A stretch of DNA of 64,000 nt, from positions 195,001 to 259,000 of the forward strand of contig JADJXQ010000024.1 in the NCBI GenBank assembly GCA_016710335.1, written 5' to 3'. Below are positions 40,184 through 49,226 of the stretch, in pieces. Below the pieces are notes generated by a model that worked only from the letters and a program-made list of their open reading frames with translations, had not been told where the DNA came from and made no database searches. A program made the position numbers and the translations under genes. The DNA is from Rhodospirillales bacterium. Its GTDB lineage: Bacteria; Pseudomonadota; Alphaproteobacteria; Rhodospirillales; Defluviicoccaceae. How positions within the stretch are numbered: the stretch's first letter is position 1; each line of letters begins with the position of its first letter.

Positions 40184-42622
40184 TCAGAGCTGTTCGAGCG
40201 TCTGGCGGGCCTCGTCGATGCCGGGGTATCGGGCGTCGCCGCTCGTCGCCTTTTCCAGAGCGGCGCGCGCCAGTTGGTCTTCGCCCAGTGCGTGTAGCAC
40301 CATGCCGAGATGATAGTGCAGTTGAGGCACCGTCGAATCCAGCGCGATGGCGCGCTCCAGGTTGACGCGGGCAAGGCGAAGCTCCCCGGTTCGGTACTGC
40401 AGCCAAGCGAGCGTATCGACGAACAGGGAATTGGTGGAGTTCTCGAACCGCCTCGCCAAACTCAATCCGCGCTGCAACTGGTCGGGATCGTCATTGCGGT
40501 AATCGGCGATCAGCGCGGCAAGGTTGTTGGCGGCGATGTCGATGCTCGGGTCTTGCGCCAGGATGGTCTCGTAGGTGGCGGCGGCTTCGTCGTATTGGCC
40601 GCTCTTTTCGAGCGTCTCCGCAAGCCCGAGAAGCAGCTCGACGCTGTTCGGCATTTCCGCGACGCCCGAGCGGAACGCCTCGACTGCCGCGTCGATCCGG
40701 CCCTCGCTGGCGTAAAGGCGTCCGAGGTTGCTGTGCGGCACCGACCAGCCGCTGGAATGTGCGATGGCGTTCTGGAACGACTGGACCGCCTCTTCCGGTC
40801 GGTCGAGGCGCAACAGCACCTCGCCGAGCAGATTGTGCGCGACTGCGTTGTCGCCGTCGTCTGCGATCAGCGCCCGCAAGTACGCCGCCGCGTCTTCCGA
40901 TTTGCCCTGAAGGAGATACGCCTGGACGGCGCCGGTCAGCGGTTCCGCCGCCCGTGGCGCGGCATCGCGAGCTGCGTTGAACGAGGCGAGCGCATCCTCG
41001 TATTCACCGCGGCCGAGATGGTAGGCGCCCTGCAGCGTGTAGCCTGAAGCGTGCTGGTCTGGGAGCTGGAGAAGGCGATCGATAGTCGCCTTCGCTTCGC
41101 GCCATTTTTCTTGTGCGGTGAGAATTGACGCCTTGGATTGCAGCGCAGGGGCGGCCTCGGGTTGTTGCTCCAGCACTTCGTCCAGCAGCCTCAACGCCGC
41201 GTCCGGATTGCCCTGCTGAGCCAGGAGCGAAGCCAGGCGCTGGCGGCTTTCGGTATCGGCGGGCGCCAACTGGATGACCCGCTTCAGGGTATCCATGGCA
41301 ATCTCCGGTTCGCCGTTCAGCATCTGTGCCTGGGCCAGAAGCCGGAGGGCCTGCACCGACTCCGGGTCGTCGCGCAGCAGGGAGCGCAGGTCGGATATTG
41401 CCGGGTCGATCTCCCCCTTCTGCAGGGCGATCGACGCTCGCATCAGGAGCGCGTCCGCGTTGTTGGGAGCCGCCGCCAAAACCTCTGCGATCACCGGTGC
41501 GGCGGCGTCGGGATCGTCGTTGAGGAGGTGGAGACGGGCCAGCGCCACGCGAATCGGCAGATCCCCCTGCGCCAGCGCGGTGCCGGCTGCGGGCGCGGTG
41601 CGGTCGATCAGGGCGCGCAAGGTCTCCGTTGCCCGGTCCATCTCGCCGTTGTTGGCATAGATTTCGGCCAGCTTGACGGGGTACTCCGCCTGGTCGGGAT
41701 TCTTGTCGATGAGGTCCGTCAACTCGGCCTCGGCGGCGGCCCGCCCCTTGGTGTTCAGCAACAGGTTCACCAGCGCGAGGCGCGATTGGGCGCCGCCGGC
41801 ATCGTCGGCAATCGCCTGGCGCAGCACCGCTTCCGCATCGTCGATGCGTCCCTGTTGCGCATGGAGATTGGCGAGCGCCAAGCGATAGCTGAAGTTGTCG
41901 GGCTCTTTTGCGGCGAGCCGCTGGTAGATCGCCTCGACTTCGTCCTGGCGTCCCTGCTCATGAAGTATGCCGGCTTTCATCAACAGGAAGGCGACGTTGT
42001 CCGGTTCGCTCGCAAGCAACGTGTCGAGGGCGGCGAGCGCCGCTGCAGGGTCGCCCTGTCGCTGATACACCCGGACCAGGAGAATGCGCGCCGCAGTGTG
42101 GTCCGGATCGCGGGCAAGAGCAGCCTTGGCGCCGGCCATGGCGTCGTCGACCTGATCCCGCCGGAGCGCCAGGGTCGCCAGAAACACGAGGACGTCAGGG
42201 TCTTCGGGCGACAGCGACTTGAGCACGTCGCCCTGTGCCGCGGCCAAGTCGAGTTCCTTGGCGGCCAGATAGAACTGCGCCACTTTGAGCTGCGCCTGAA
42301 GGTTATCAGGCTGCCGCTCCGCGACAGACTTGAAGGCCGAGAACGCGCGTTGCCATTGGCCTTCGCGTTCGTTGATCAGCCCCATGTAGTAGCGCGCCTC
42401 GATCCCCTTGGGATCGATCTGCAGCGCGTTCTTGAATTCGAGCCTGGCTTTGACCAGGTCGCCTTCCTCGAACAGCGCCTTGCCGCGCTCGATGTATTCG
42501 CTCTCGCGCTGCTTGGGATCGCTGCAAGCGGTGGCAACGCCCAAGGTGAGCAGCAGCACGGCGATCGTTGCCAGCCAGCCGATGCGACGGAGACGTCGCG
42601 GCGCGGCGTGTCGTGCGCTCAT
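40184..42622 (-). CDS. prsT: TPR lipoprotein of exosortase systems (PrsT-like)
   Basis: An 812-residue protein with an N-terminal lipoprotein signal (IGWLATIAVLLLTLGVATAC, cysteine near residue 34) followed by about 20 TPR units. YIERGKALFEEGDLVKARLEFKNALQIDPK at the start is typical of the PEP-CTERM-system TPR protein PrsT. The repeats continue to the C-terminus (LHYHLGMVLHALGEDQLARAALEKA). It is probably a periplasm-facing scaffold in exopolysaccharide or sorted-protein export. It lies 42 bases after xrtD, so both are in one operon. The start may be the ATG at 42622 or the GTG just before it. Confidence 0.88.
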   Translation of the reverse strand: MSARHAAPRRLRRIGWLATIAVLLLTLGVATACSDPKQRESEYIERGKALFEEGDLVKARLEFKNALQIDPKGIEARYYMGLINEREGQWQRAFSAFKSVAERQPDNLQAQLKVAQFYLAAKELDLAAAQGDVLKSLSPEDPDVLVFLATLALRRDQVDDAMAGAKAALARDPDHTAARILLVRVYQRQGDPAAALAALDTLLASEPDNVAFLLMKAGILHEQGRQDEVEAIYQRLAAKEPDNFSYRLALANLHAQQGRIDDAEAVLRQAIADDAGGAQSRLALVNLLLNTKGRAAAEAELTDLIDKNPDQAEYPVKLAEIYANNGEMDRATETLRALIDRTAPAAGTALAQGDLPIRVALARLHLLNDDPDAAAPVIAEVLAAAPNNADALLMRASIALQKGEIDPAISDLRSLLRDDPESVQALRLLAQAQMLNGEPEIAMDTLKRVIQLAPADTESRQRLASLLAQQGNPDAALRLLDEVLEQQPEAAPALQSKASILTAQEKWREAKATIDRLLQLPDQHASGYTLQGAYHLGRGEYEDALASFNAARDAAPRAAEPLTGAVQAYLLQGKSEDAAAYLRALIADDGDNAVAHNLLGEVLLRLDRPEEAVQSFQNAIAHSSGWSVPHSNLGRLYASEGRIDAAVEAFRSGVAEMPNSVELLLGLAETLEKSGQYDEAAATYETILAQDPSIDIAANNLAALIADYRNDDPDQLQRGLSLARRFENSTNSLFVDTLAWLQYRTGELRLARVNLERAIALDSTVPQLHYHLGMVLHALGEDQLARAALEKATSGDARYPGIDEARQTLEQL

Positions 42623-42664
42623 CACCTTTCAATGCCCCCCGCCAGCGTCCCGGGTCCTGCACGG

Positions 42665-44299
42665 TCAGCCATCGGCGGTCTCCTGTCCCGGAACGAAATC
42701 GTCGACCTGGTGATAGACCGCCCGCACGAAATCTGCGAGCCGAGCTTCCGCAGCGTCCGGGCTTTCTCCCGGATGCACGGCGGTGACCAGCCTAATCATG
42801 GCGCCGTCGGTGCGGTTCTGCGTCAGGGCATCCCAGAAAATCATCCACTTGACGGCGTATTCATTGGTCAGCAGGCGGCCCCGCTGCTGGAACCAGTAGT
42901 AGACCACCTGCTGCAGCGTCCCTTTGGCGATGACGACGCGGTTGACGGAAAGGGCGCCGCCGGCGCCGTCGACGTTGTCGATCCGCCGCTGGTCCACCTG
43001 CATCATTTCCCAGCCGCCGCCGGGAATGCAGGAGCGGGGCGAGTGCGCGGAATGTCCTTTGCGCTGCGATGGGTAGTACGCCAGAAAAAAGTTCACCGGG
43101 ACCCGCTCGTCCGGAGCGACGTAGTTTGCGTGGACGTAGTCCTCGAGCTTGAGAACGTTCAGATAGACCTGCTCGATGGGCTCTTCCTGACCGCGCCAGT
43201 CGTCGATGCGCATCGGAAACGTCGCGAAATTCCTGTGCGGTGGAACTACCTCGGCGCGCGCCGGCAGCATGAGGGCGACGCTGGTCATGACTGCCAGCAA
43301 TGCAAGGTTGACCACGTAGGGTGGAGCCCGCCACGGCGGGGCCGCCGCCGTTCCCGAAGCCGGCTGCTGCCGTTGCCATTGCAGTTCGAGCAGGTCTGCA
43401 AGCGAGTCCGTGCGCCCGCTGAGCCGCGCCAGAAGCAGCATCTCAAGAAACAGAAGGCCGACCCCGAAAATGAAAATGATCCAGCCTTCGAAGAAGTGGA
43501 GGAATCCCTCCGCCGTCTCGATCCCGAACCGGTCGACGATGACGCCTGTGACGGCGATGCGGAAACTATTGATGAAGATCGTGATCGGCCCGGTGGAGAC
43601 GAACAGCAGGATCTTTTCCCACGTGCGGCCCTTGTACAGGTAGGCGAGCAGAAAGCCGAAGCTCATCAACGGGAAAAGGTAGCGCAAGCCCGAACAGGCT
43701 TCGACGACCTGAAGCTTGTAGATCCCGAGGTCGATGACGTTGCCTTCCAGAAACACGCTGATCCCCATCAGGCGGATCATGTCCACGCCGAGGGTTGACG
43801 AGATGAGCTGCATGTTGCTGGCGAGGCCCCGGTAGAGGAACGTCGGCAACGGCACGAGAAAGATGAAGTACGCCAGCGGCGCCCAGATGACCTTTACCGC
43901 ACGCCAGCCGATACTCGAGACCACGACCCCGAACAGGGTGATCAACAAGCCGTACTGAATGATCGCAAAGATCGTGCTCAGCTCGCCGAACAGTCCGGCC
44001 GCAAGGCCGATGACGACGATGGGGACACCGGTCCAGGTCGGTCGGATGCCGGCGGCGGCAAGCTCGCCGCGCTTCTGCCAGATCAGCGCCGCGGAGATGA
44101 ACGGGATCAGCCAGGCGTGGCTGTATTCATCCAGGGACCAGTCGTTGACCATCTTTGCGACGCCGTCGAAGAAGATGGCGACGCACAGCCCAATGACCAC
44201 CGCCCCGCTCAGCAACCAACCGATCGTGTGATGCCGCGCCTCGGCGGCGTCCCGGCCGACGCCGGGCGTCGATGCTGGATTGGCAGTAGACGGCCTCAT
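42665..44299 (-). CDS. xrtD: exosortase with EpsI domain (XrtD-like)
   Basis: A protein of about 544 residues. The N-terminal half is an exosortase with about eight membrane helices and the catalytic triad: Cys202 in VVEACSGLRYLFPL, Arg247 in FINSFRIAVTG and His268 in GFLHFFEGW. The C-terminal half is a periplasmic EpsI domain (FATFPMRIDDWRGQEE, then GHSAHSPRSCIPGGGWEM). This fusion is characteristic of XrtD, which processes proteins with VPLPA-CTERM tails in alphaproteobacteria. The ATG at 44299 is preferred over 44353. It is upstream of prsT and divergent from cimA. No substrate with a sorting tail is in the window. Confidence 0.9.
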   Translation of the reverse strand: MRPSTANPASTPGVGRDAAEARHHTIGWLLSGAVVIGLCVAIFFDGVAKMVNDWSLDEYSHAWLIPFISAALIWQKRGELAAAGIRPTWTGVPIVVIGLAAGLFGELSTIFAIIQYGLLITLFGVVVSSIGWRAVKVIWAPLAYFIFLVPLPTFLYRGLASNMQLISSTLGVDMIRLMGISVFLEGNVIDLGIYKLQVVEACSGLRYLFPLMSFGFLLAYLYKGRTWEKILLFVSTGPITIFINSFRIAVTGVIVDRFGIETAEGFLHFFEGWIIFIFGVGLLFLEMLLLARLSGRTDSLADLLELQWQRQQPASGTAAAPPWRAPPYVVNLALLAVMTSVALMLPARAEVVPPHRNFATFPMRIDDWRGQEEPIEQVYLNVLKLEDYVHANYVAPDERVPVNFFLAYYPSQRKGHSAHSPRSCIPGGGWEMMQVDQRRIDNVDGAGGALSVNRVVIAKGTLQQVVYYWFQQRGRLLTNEYAVKWMIFWDALTQNRTDGAMIRLVTAVHPGESPDAAEARLADFVRAVYHQVDDFVPGQETADG

Positions 44300-44521
44300 T
44301 CCGTATCCCGTTGTCTGTTGTCGAGCATCCAAGCTGGGCCGATGGTAGCGCAACCGTTGCGATTAAGGAACACACTTCGCTCCCGCCGATAGCGCCTGAT
44401 GTGAGTTTCTAGCTGTTCAATCTTGCCGACTCATTAAGGTTTGGGCAAGCGCACCCGGTAAGCCTTGTGCCTGACCGCGGATTTCGTCATTCTCCGGCAC
44501 GGCTGGAAGCGAGTGAGAACG

Positions 44522-46151
44522 ATGAGCGATAACCGCGTGTACCTTTATGACTGCACCCTGCGCGACGGCGCGCAGACCCAGGGGGTCAGTTTCAACCCGG
44601 CGGACAAGGCGGCGATAACCAGGGAGCTGGACGCACTCGGCGTCGACTATGTCGAAGGCGGCTGGCCGGGGGCGAACCCGACCGACGACGCCTTCTTCGC
44701 GGCGCTGCCGAAGCTGTCCCGTGCGCGGCTCTCCGCCTTCGGGATGACGCGGCGCGCCGGACGCAGCGCCGACAACGACCCCGGGCTGAACGCCGTGCTG
44801 GGATCGGGCGCAGAGGTCGCGTGCCTGGTGGGCAAGAGCTGGGATTTCCAGGTACGCACCGCCCTCGGCATCGAGCTCGACGAGAACGTTCGGATGATCG
44901 CCGACAGTATCGCTCTGGCCAGGGATAAGCTTTCCGAAGTCCTGTTCGACGCCGAACACTTTTTCGACGGCTATCGCGCCAACCCCGACTACGCCCTGAC
45001 CTGCCTCACGGCTGCGTACGAGGCCGGCGCGCGGTGGATCGTGCTGTGCGACACCAACGGCGGCACCCTGCCCCATGAGGTGGAGGCCTTCGTCGGAGAT
45101 GTTGCCCGGCACATCCCGGGCGCGCACATCGGCATCCACTGTCATGACGACACCGGCAACGCCGTCGCAAACAGCCTGGCCGCGGTGCGCGCCGGGGCGC
45201 GGCAGGTGCAGGGCACGTTGAATGGCCTTGGGGGAGCGTTGCGGCAACGCCAACCTCGTCTCCATCATTCCGTCGCTGGTCCTCAAGATGGGGTTCGAAA
45301 CGGGGGTCACCCGCCGCGACCTCACGCGCCTCACCCACGTCTCGCGCATGCTGGATGAGCGCCTCAATCGGGCGCCCAACCGCGGCGCGCCCTACGTCGG
45401 CGACTCCGCGTTCGCCCATAAGGGTGGTCTGCACGTTTCCGCCGTGGAGCGCGATCCGCGATGCTACGAGCACATCGAGCCGGAGGCGGTGGGCAATCGC
45501 CGACACATCGTCCTCTCCGACCAGGCCGGGCGCGCCAACATCCTGGCGCGGTTCCGCGATATTGGTGTCGAGATCGACACCAAGGATGCGCGGATCGGCA
45601 CCCTGCTCGAGACCTTGAAGGAGCGCGAATACGACGGCTATACTTACGACGGCGCCGAGGCCAGCTTCGAACTTCTGGCCCGCCAGGCGCTGGGCGAGGT
45701 GCCCGACTTTTTCCGGTGCTCGAGCTTCCGCGTCATCGACGAGCGCCGCTGGGACGCCAACGGCGATCTCAAGACCCTCTCCGAAGCGACGGTGAAGGTC
45801 GACGTCGCCGGTCATCGCGATGCGGCCGTGGCCGAGGGCAACGGGCCGGTCGACGCCCTCGACCATGCCTTGCGCAAGGTCTTGACGCCGGTATACGGGC
45901 GGCTCAGCGACGTGCGGCTGGTGGACTACAAGGTCCGCATCCTCAATCCGGAAGCCAAGACCCGCGCCAAGACCCGGGTGATGATCGAGTCGGCATGCGC
46001 GCTGACCGGGCGGCACTGGACGACGGTCGGGGTGTCCACCAACATCATCGACGCCTCCTACAGGGCATTGCGGGACAGCATCGTCTACATTCTGTTCCGC
46101 GACCGCCTGGACAAAGCGGAAGAAAGCCGCCGTCGGCCGCCCGCCGCCTGA
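44522..46151 (+). CDS. cimA: (R)-citramalate synthase (one frameshift)
   Basis: About 542 residues once one extra G in the run at 45230-45234 is removed. It condenses pyruvate with acetyl-CoA to give citramalate, the threonine-independent route to isoleucine. The start MSDNRVYLYDCTLRDGAQTQGVSF is the alpha-isopropylmalate synthase family catalytic motif. The metal-binding GIHCHDDTGNAVANSLAA follows, then, after the shift, ERCGNANLVSIIPSL and a C-terminal regulatory domain. TIGR00977-type length. The frame is clean on both sides of the homopolymer, so error is likely. trmJ follows after 23 bases. Confidence 0.92.
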
Positions 46152-46174
46152 CCGCCAGCCATCCGACCGCCGAC

Positions 46175-46975
46175 GTGGCCACGCCCGATGTGACGGTCGC
46201 GTCGTCGCTGCCGCACGGCGGTCCCGCAATCGTGTTGGTCGAGCCGCAACTCGGCGAAAACATCGGCATGGTTGCCCGCGCCATGCTCAACTGCGGCCTC
46301 TCCGATTTGCGCCTCGTGCGACCGCGCGAGCCTTGGCCGAACGCCAAGGCAGAGGCCGCATCCGCCGGCGCCGACGGGGTGATCGCGGGCGCTCGCCTGT
46401 TCGGAACGACGGGTGGGGCGATCGCCGATCTTCGTCGGGTTTATGCGACGACGGCGCGTCTTCGCGACATGACCAAACGCGTCGTGACACCGCGGGATCT
46501 CGCCGCCGACCTCCGCGCCCAGGATGACCGCGGGCGGAGCAGCGGCATTCTGTTCGGCAAGGAGGCGAACGGTCTCAACAACGATGACGTCGCCATGGCG
46601 GACGCAGTGGTCACGGCGCCGTTGAACCCTGCCTTCAGCTCGCTCAATCTGGCGATGATGGTGCTGTTGGTCGGCTACGAGTGGTACCTCGGCGGGGCGG
46701 CGGAGCAGCCGCCGGCGGGCGTCCGCATGACCATGCCGAAGGGGACCCGGCCCGCTAACAAGCAGGAGATGCTGGGGCTGTTCGAGCACCTGGAGCGCGA
46801 ATTGGATGCCTGCGGTTTCTTGCGCCTCGAGGAGAAGAGGCCGATCATGATCCGCAGTCTGCGCAACGCCCTCGGACGCGCCGGGCTGACCGAGCAGGAA
46901 GTCCGGACGCTGCGCGGCGTCATCGCCTGCCTCGCCGCCCCGCGAGGCTCGCATCGCACGCACGGATCGGACTGA
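46175..46975 (+). CDS. trmJ: tRNA (cytidine/uridine-2'-O-)-methyltransferase TrmJ-like
   Basis: A protein of about 266 residues of the SPOUT superfamily. PAIVLVEPQLGENIGMVARAMLNCGLSDLRLV is the RNA-binding and knot start. SGILFGKEANGLNNDDVAMAD and PLNPAFSSLNLAMMVLLVGYEWYL are the SAM-binding knot motifs of TrmJ, which methylates ribose 32 in tRNAs. A C-terminal helical extension (MLGLFEHLERELDACGFLR) also fits. The start is uncertain: GTG at 46175 or 46190. It is probably cotranscribed with cimA and lies just upstream of tRNA-Ser. Confidence 0.93.
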   Translation: MATPDVTVASSLPHGGPAIVLVEPQLGENIGMVARAMLNCGLSDLRLVRPREPWPNAKAEAASAGADGVIAGARLFGTTGGAIADLRRVYATTARLRDMTKRVVTPRDLAADLRAQDDRGRSSGILFGKEANGLNNDDVAMADAVVTAPLNPAFSSLNLAMMVLLVGYEWYLGGAAEQPPAGVRMTMPKGTRPANKQEMLGLFEHLERELDACGFLRLEEKRPIMIRSLRNALGRAGLTEQEVRTLRGVIACLAAPRGSHRTHGSD

Positions 46976-47078
46976 AAGACGCAGCGGAACCCGCTTCCTG
47001 GGGGGTCACCTCTCCGTTGCGAGCCGGAGCAACGTCGGCTAGGTTGTGCAGGCGGCGATTCCCCTGCGCCGCATCGTC

Positions 47079-47168
47079 GGAGGGATGGCCGAGCGGCTGA
47101 AGGCGCACGCTTGGAAAGCGTGTTCACGGGCAACCGTGACGTGGGTTCGAATCCCACTCCCTCCGCCA
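47079..47168 (+). tRNA. tRNA-Ser (GGA anticodon)
   Basis: A 90-base class II tRNA. The acceptor stem pairs GGAGGGA with TCCCTCC, discriminator G, and the CCA end is encoded. The anticodon arm is CGCTTGGAAAGCG with anticodon GGA, followed by a long variable arm and the T-loop GGTTCGAATCC. Serine tRNAs are frequent integration sites, and mobile and defence genes begin right after this one. Confidence 0.97.
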
Positions 47169-47447
47169 ACTGCGTCGCGCACAACACTCTCCGGCGCCGT
47201 GTGGGGTGCCAAAAAACGCCAAGAATTGCGCACTTCTGGCCGAAAACCTGTTGACCTCGCAGGCGGCGGAAGAGCCGAATTCGTTCTCTCTCCGCCCCCT
47301 TTCTCCGAAGCTCCTGACTTCGCCCAAACAGTACGGTTTTTTAAAGCGTTGATGTGACGTCCTTATTCGGCATAGAAAATCCGTACTTTTCGAACTGCGC
47401 TCGGATGGGCGACGGAATCTGGCGTCGAACTTTGCATTGATCGTTGA
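47169..47447. other. gene-free junction downstream of tRNA-Ser
   Basis: About 280 bases without a supported gene between the tRNA and the first remnant of the island. Base composition drops (gttttttaaagcgttgatg near 47335), unlike the core, consistent with foreign DNA. No copy of the tRNA 3' end was spotted within the window. Confidence 0.5.
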
Positions 47448-47660
47448 GAATTTCCCCAATGGGGTTGGGACGATGATCATTTGTTGCTAACCCGTCGTCA
47501 GCCGCTTCGAGCGTGGGCGACTAATTCGCTCCTGGCGCCCCAATGCGACGGCGAACGCAACGAAGCCCTGGTGGTAATCGCGGTCGAGGAATACGAGAAG
47601 GTGACCGGCACCGTCGTTCCGCCGACCCGCGACAAGAACACGGAAACGAACGGTGATTGA
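47448..47660 (+). pseudogene. short gene remnant coupled to the methyltransferase gene
   Basis: An open frame of about 70 codons without an ATG (possible TTG at 47481), whose TGA overlaps the ATG of the next gene (TGATG). Its second half, RNEALVVIAVEEYEKVTGTV, looks like the core of Phd/YefM-type antitoxins. The tail is PPTRDKNTETNGD. It may be the 3' end of a gene cut by the island junction. Weak call. Confidence 0.3.
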
Positions 47661-49215
47661 TGCCGATCTTGAGCTGGCTCACCCGAGACGAGGACATTCG
47701 CACTGCGCAGCGCGTTCCCTACCGGCTTCTGGAGGAAGTCTCCGACCTGTCGGCGGGCGACGGCGATTCGGGCAACATGCTGATACAGGGCGACAACCTC
47801 GAAGCGCTGAAGGCGCTGCTGCCGTTCTATGCAGGTCGGGTGAAGTGCATCTATATCGACCCGCCCTACAACACGCGCTCGGCCTTCGAGCATTACGACG
47901 ACAACCTCGAGCACACGCATTGGCTCGCCATGATGTGGCCCCGGCTCGAACTCCTGCGCGATCTGTTGGCCGAGGATGGCTCGATCTGGGTGTCCATCGA
48001 CGACAACGAAGGGCACTACCTCAAGGTCATCTTGGATGAGGTGTTCGGTCGATCAAACTTCATCGATACCGTCATCTGGCGGAAGAACTATTCGCCAAAG
48101 TCGAGTGCTCGCCATTTTTCGTCCGACCACGACTACATTCTCGTTTTTGCCAGAAACGCGGACGCCTTCAAACCGAACTTGATGCCCCGGACCGAGAAGC
48201 AGGACAAGGCGTATAGGAATCTTGATAACGACCCTCGCGGCCCTTGGAAGACAAGCGACCTTTCAGCCCGCAACTTTTATAGCCTCGGCAAGTACGCGAT
48301 CACCACACCCAGTGGACGTGTGATCAAGGGGCCACCAGGCGGCAACTATTGGCGCGTTTCAGAAGAAAACTTCTGGGAACTGGACGCGGACAAGCGCATT
48401 TGGTGGGGCAAGAACGGCGACGCAATCCCGCAGATCAAGCGCTTTCTCTCAGAGGTAAAGCAGGGTGTTACTCCCCAGACAATCTGGTCATACGAGGAAG
48501 TTGGTCACACTCAGGAAGCGAAAAAGGAAATCCTGAAGCTCTTTGGGGAGGACGTTTTTCTAACACCGAAACCAGAGCGTCTCATGCAGAGAGTACTTCA
48601 GGTGGCTACGAACCCCGGCGATCTCGTGCTCGACTCCTTCCTTGGCTCGGGCACAACGGCCGCTGTCGCCACAAGATGGCCCGACGCTACATCGGCATCG
48701 AGATGGGCGAGCAAGCAGTAACCCACTGCGCTCCACGTCTCAAAAAGAGCATCGATGGCGAGCAAGGCGGGATTTCCGACGCGGTCGGCTGGAAGGGAAG
48801 CGGCGGTTTCCGGTTCTATCGGCTCGGCCCGCCCGTCTTCGACGGGCAAGGCCACATCCGGCAGGACATCCGCTTCCCCGTGCTCGCGGCGCATGTCTGG
48901 TTCTCGGAAACCGACCGGCCGTGGGATGGGAAGGGCGATAGCCCGCTGCTCGGTACTCATGATGGCCGCGCCTATGCGCTGCTCTACAACGGCATCCTCG
49001 GCGACAAGCGGCCGGGTGGCGGCAATGTGCTGACCCGCGCGACGCTCGCGCTGATCCGCGAAGACATCGCGAAGACCGCACCGGGATTCGCCAAGGAGTA
49101 CCCGGACTATCCGCTCACGGTCTATGGCGAGCAGTCCCGGCTAACTGCCGCCACGCTCGACCGCGAGCGCATCACGTTCAAGCAGACGCCCTACGACGTC
49201 AAAGCGCGGGCCTGA
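47660..49215 (+). CDS. type III restriction-modification DNA methyltransferase, Mod (one frameshift)
   Basis: About 518 residues if a missing C near 48670 is restored. It is a beta-class adenine-N6 methyltransferase: catalytic DPPY in CIYIDPPYNTRSAFEHYDD, then TPKPERLMQRVL and the SAM motif VLDSFLGSGTTAAVA. There the frame breaks and resumes at HKMARRYIGIEMGEQAVTH. The central part (residues 130-280) is the target-recognition region. The res gene follows 11 bases downstream. No long homopolymer or tandem repeat marks the break, so it is not a classic phase-variable mod. Sequencing error or recent inactivation are both possible. Confidence 0.88.
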
Positions 49216-49226
49216 GGGGGCATCTG

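Noticed and set aside
41138..43798. 886-codon plus-strand frame opposite prsT and xrtD
   Set aside because: It spans the junction of two clear minus-strand genes and has no domain features.
46675..47187. Minus-strand frame containing GVGFEPTSRLP
   Set aside because: It is the antisense translation of the tRNA-Ser gene and part of trmJ, a well-known false gene type.
48640..48700. Phase-variable switch in the type III methyltransferase gene
   Set aside because: The frameshift is not in a long homopolymer or tandem repeat, so slippage-driven variation is not supported.
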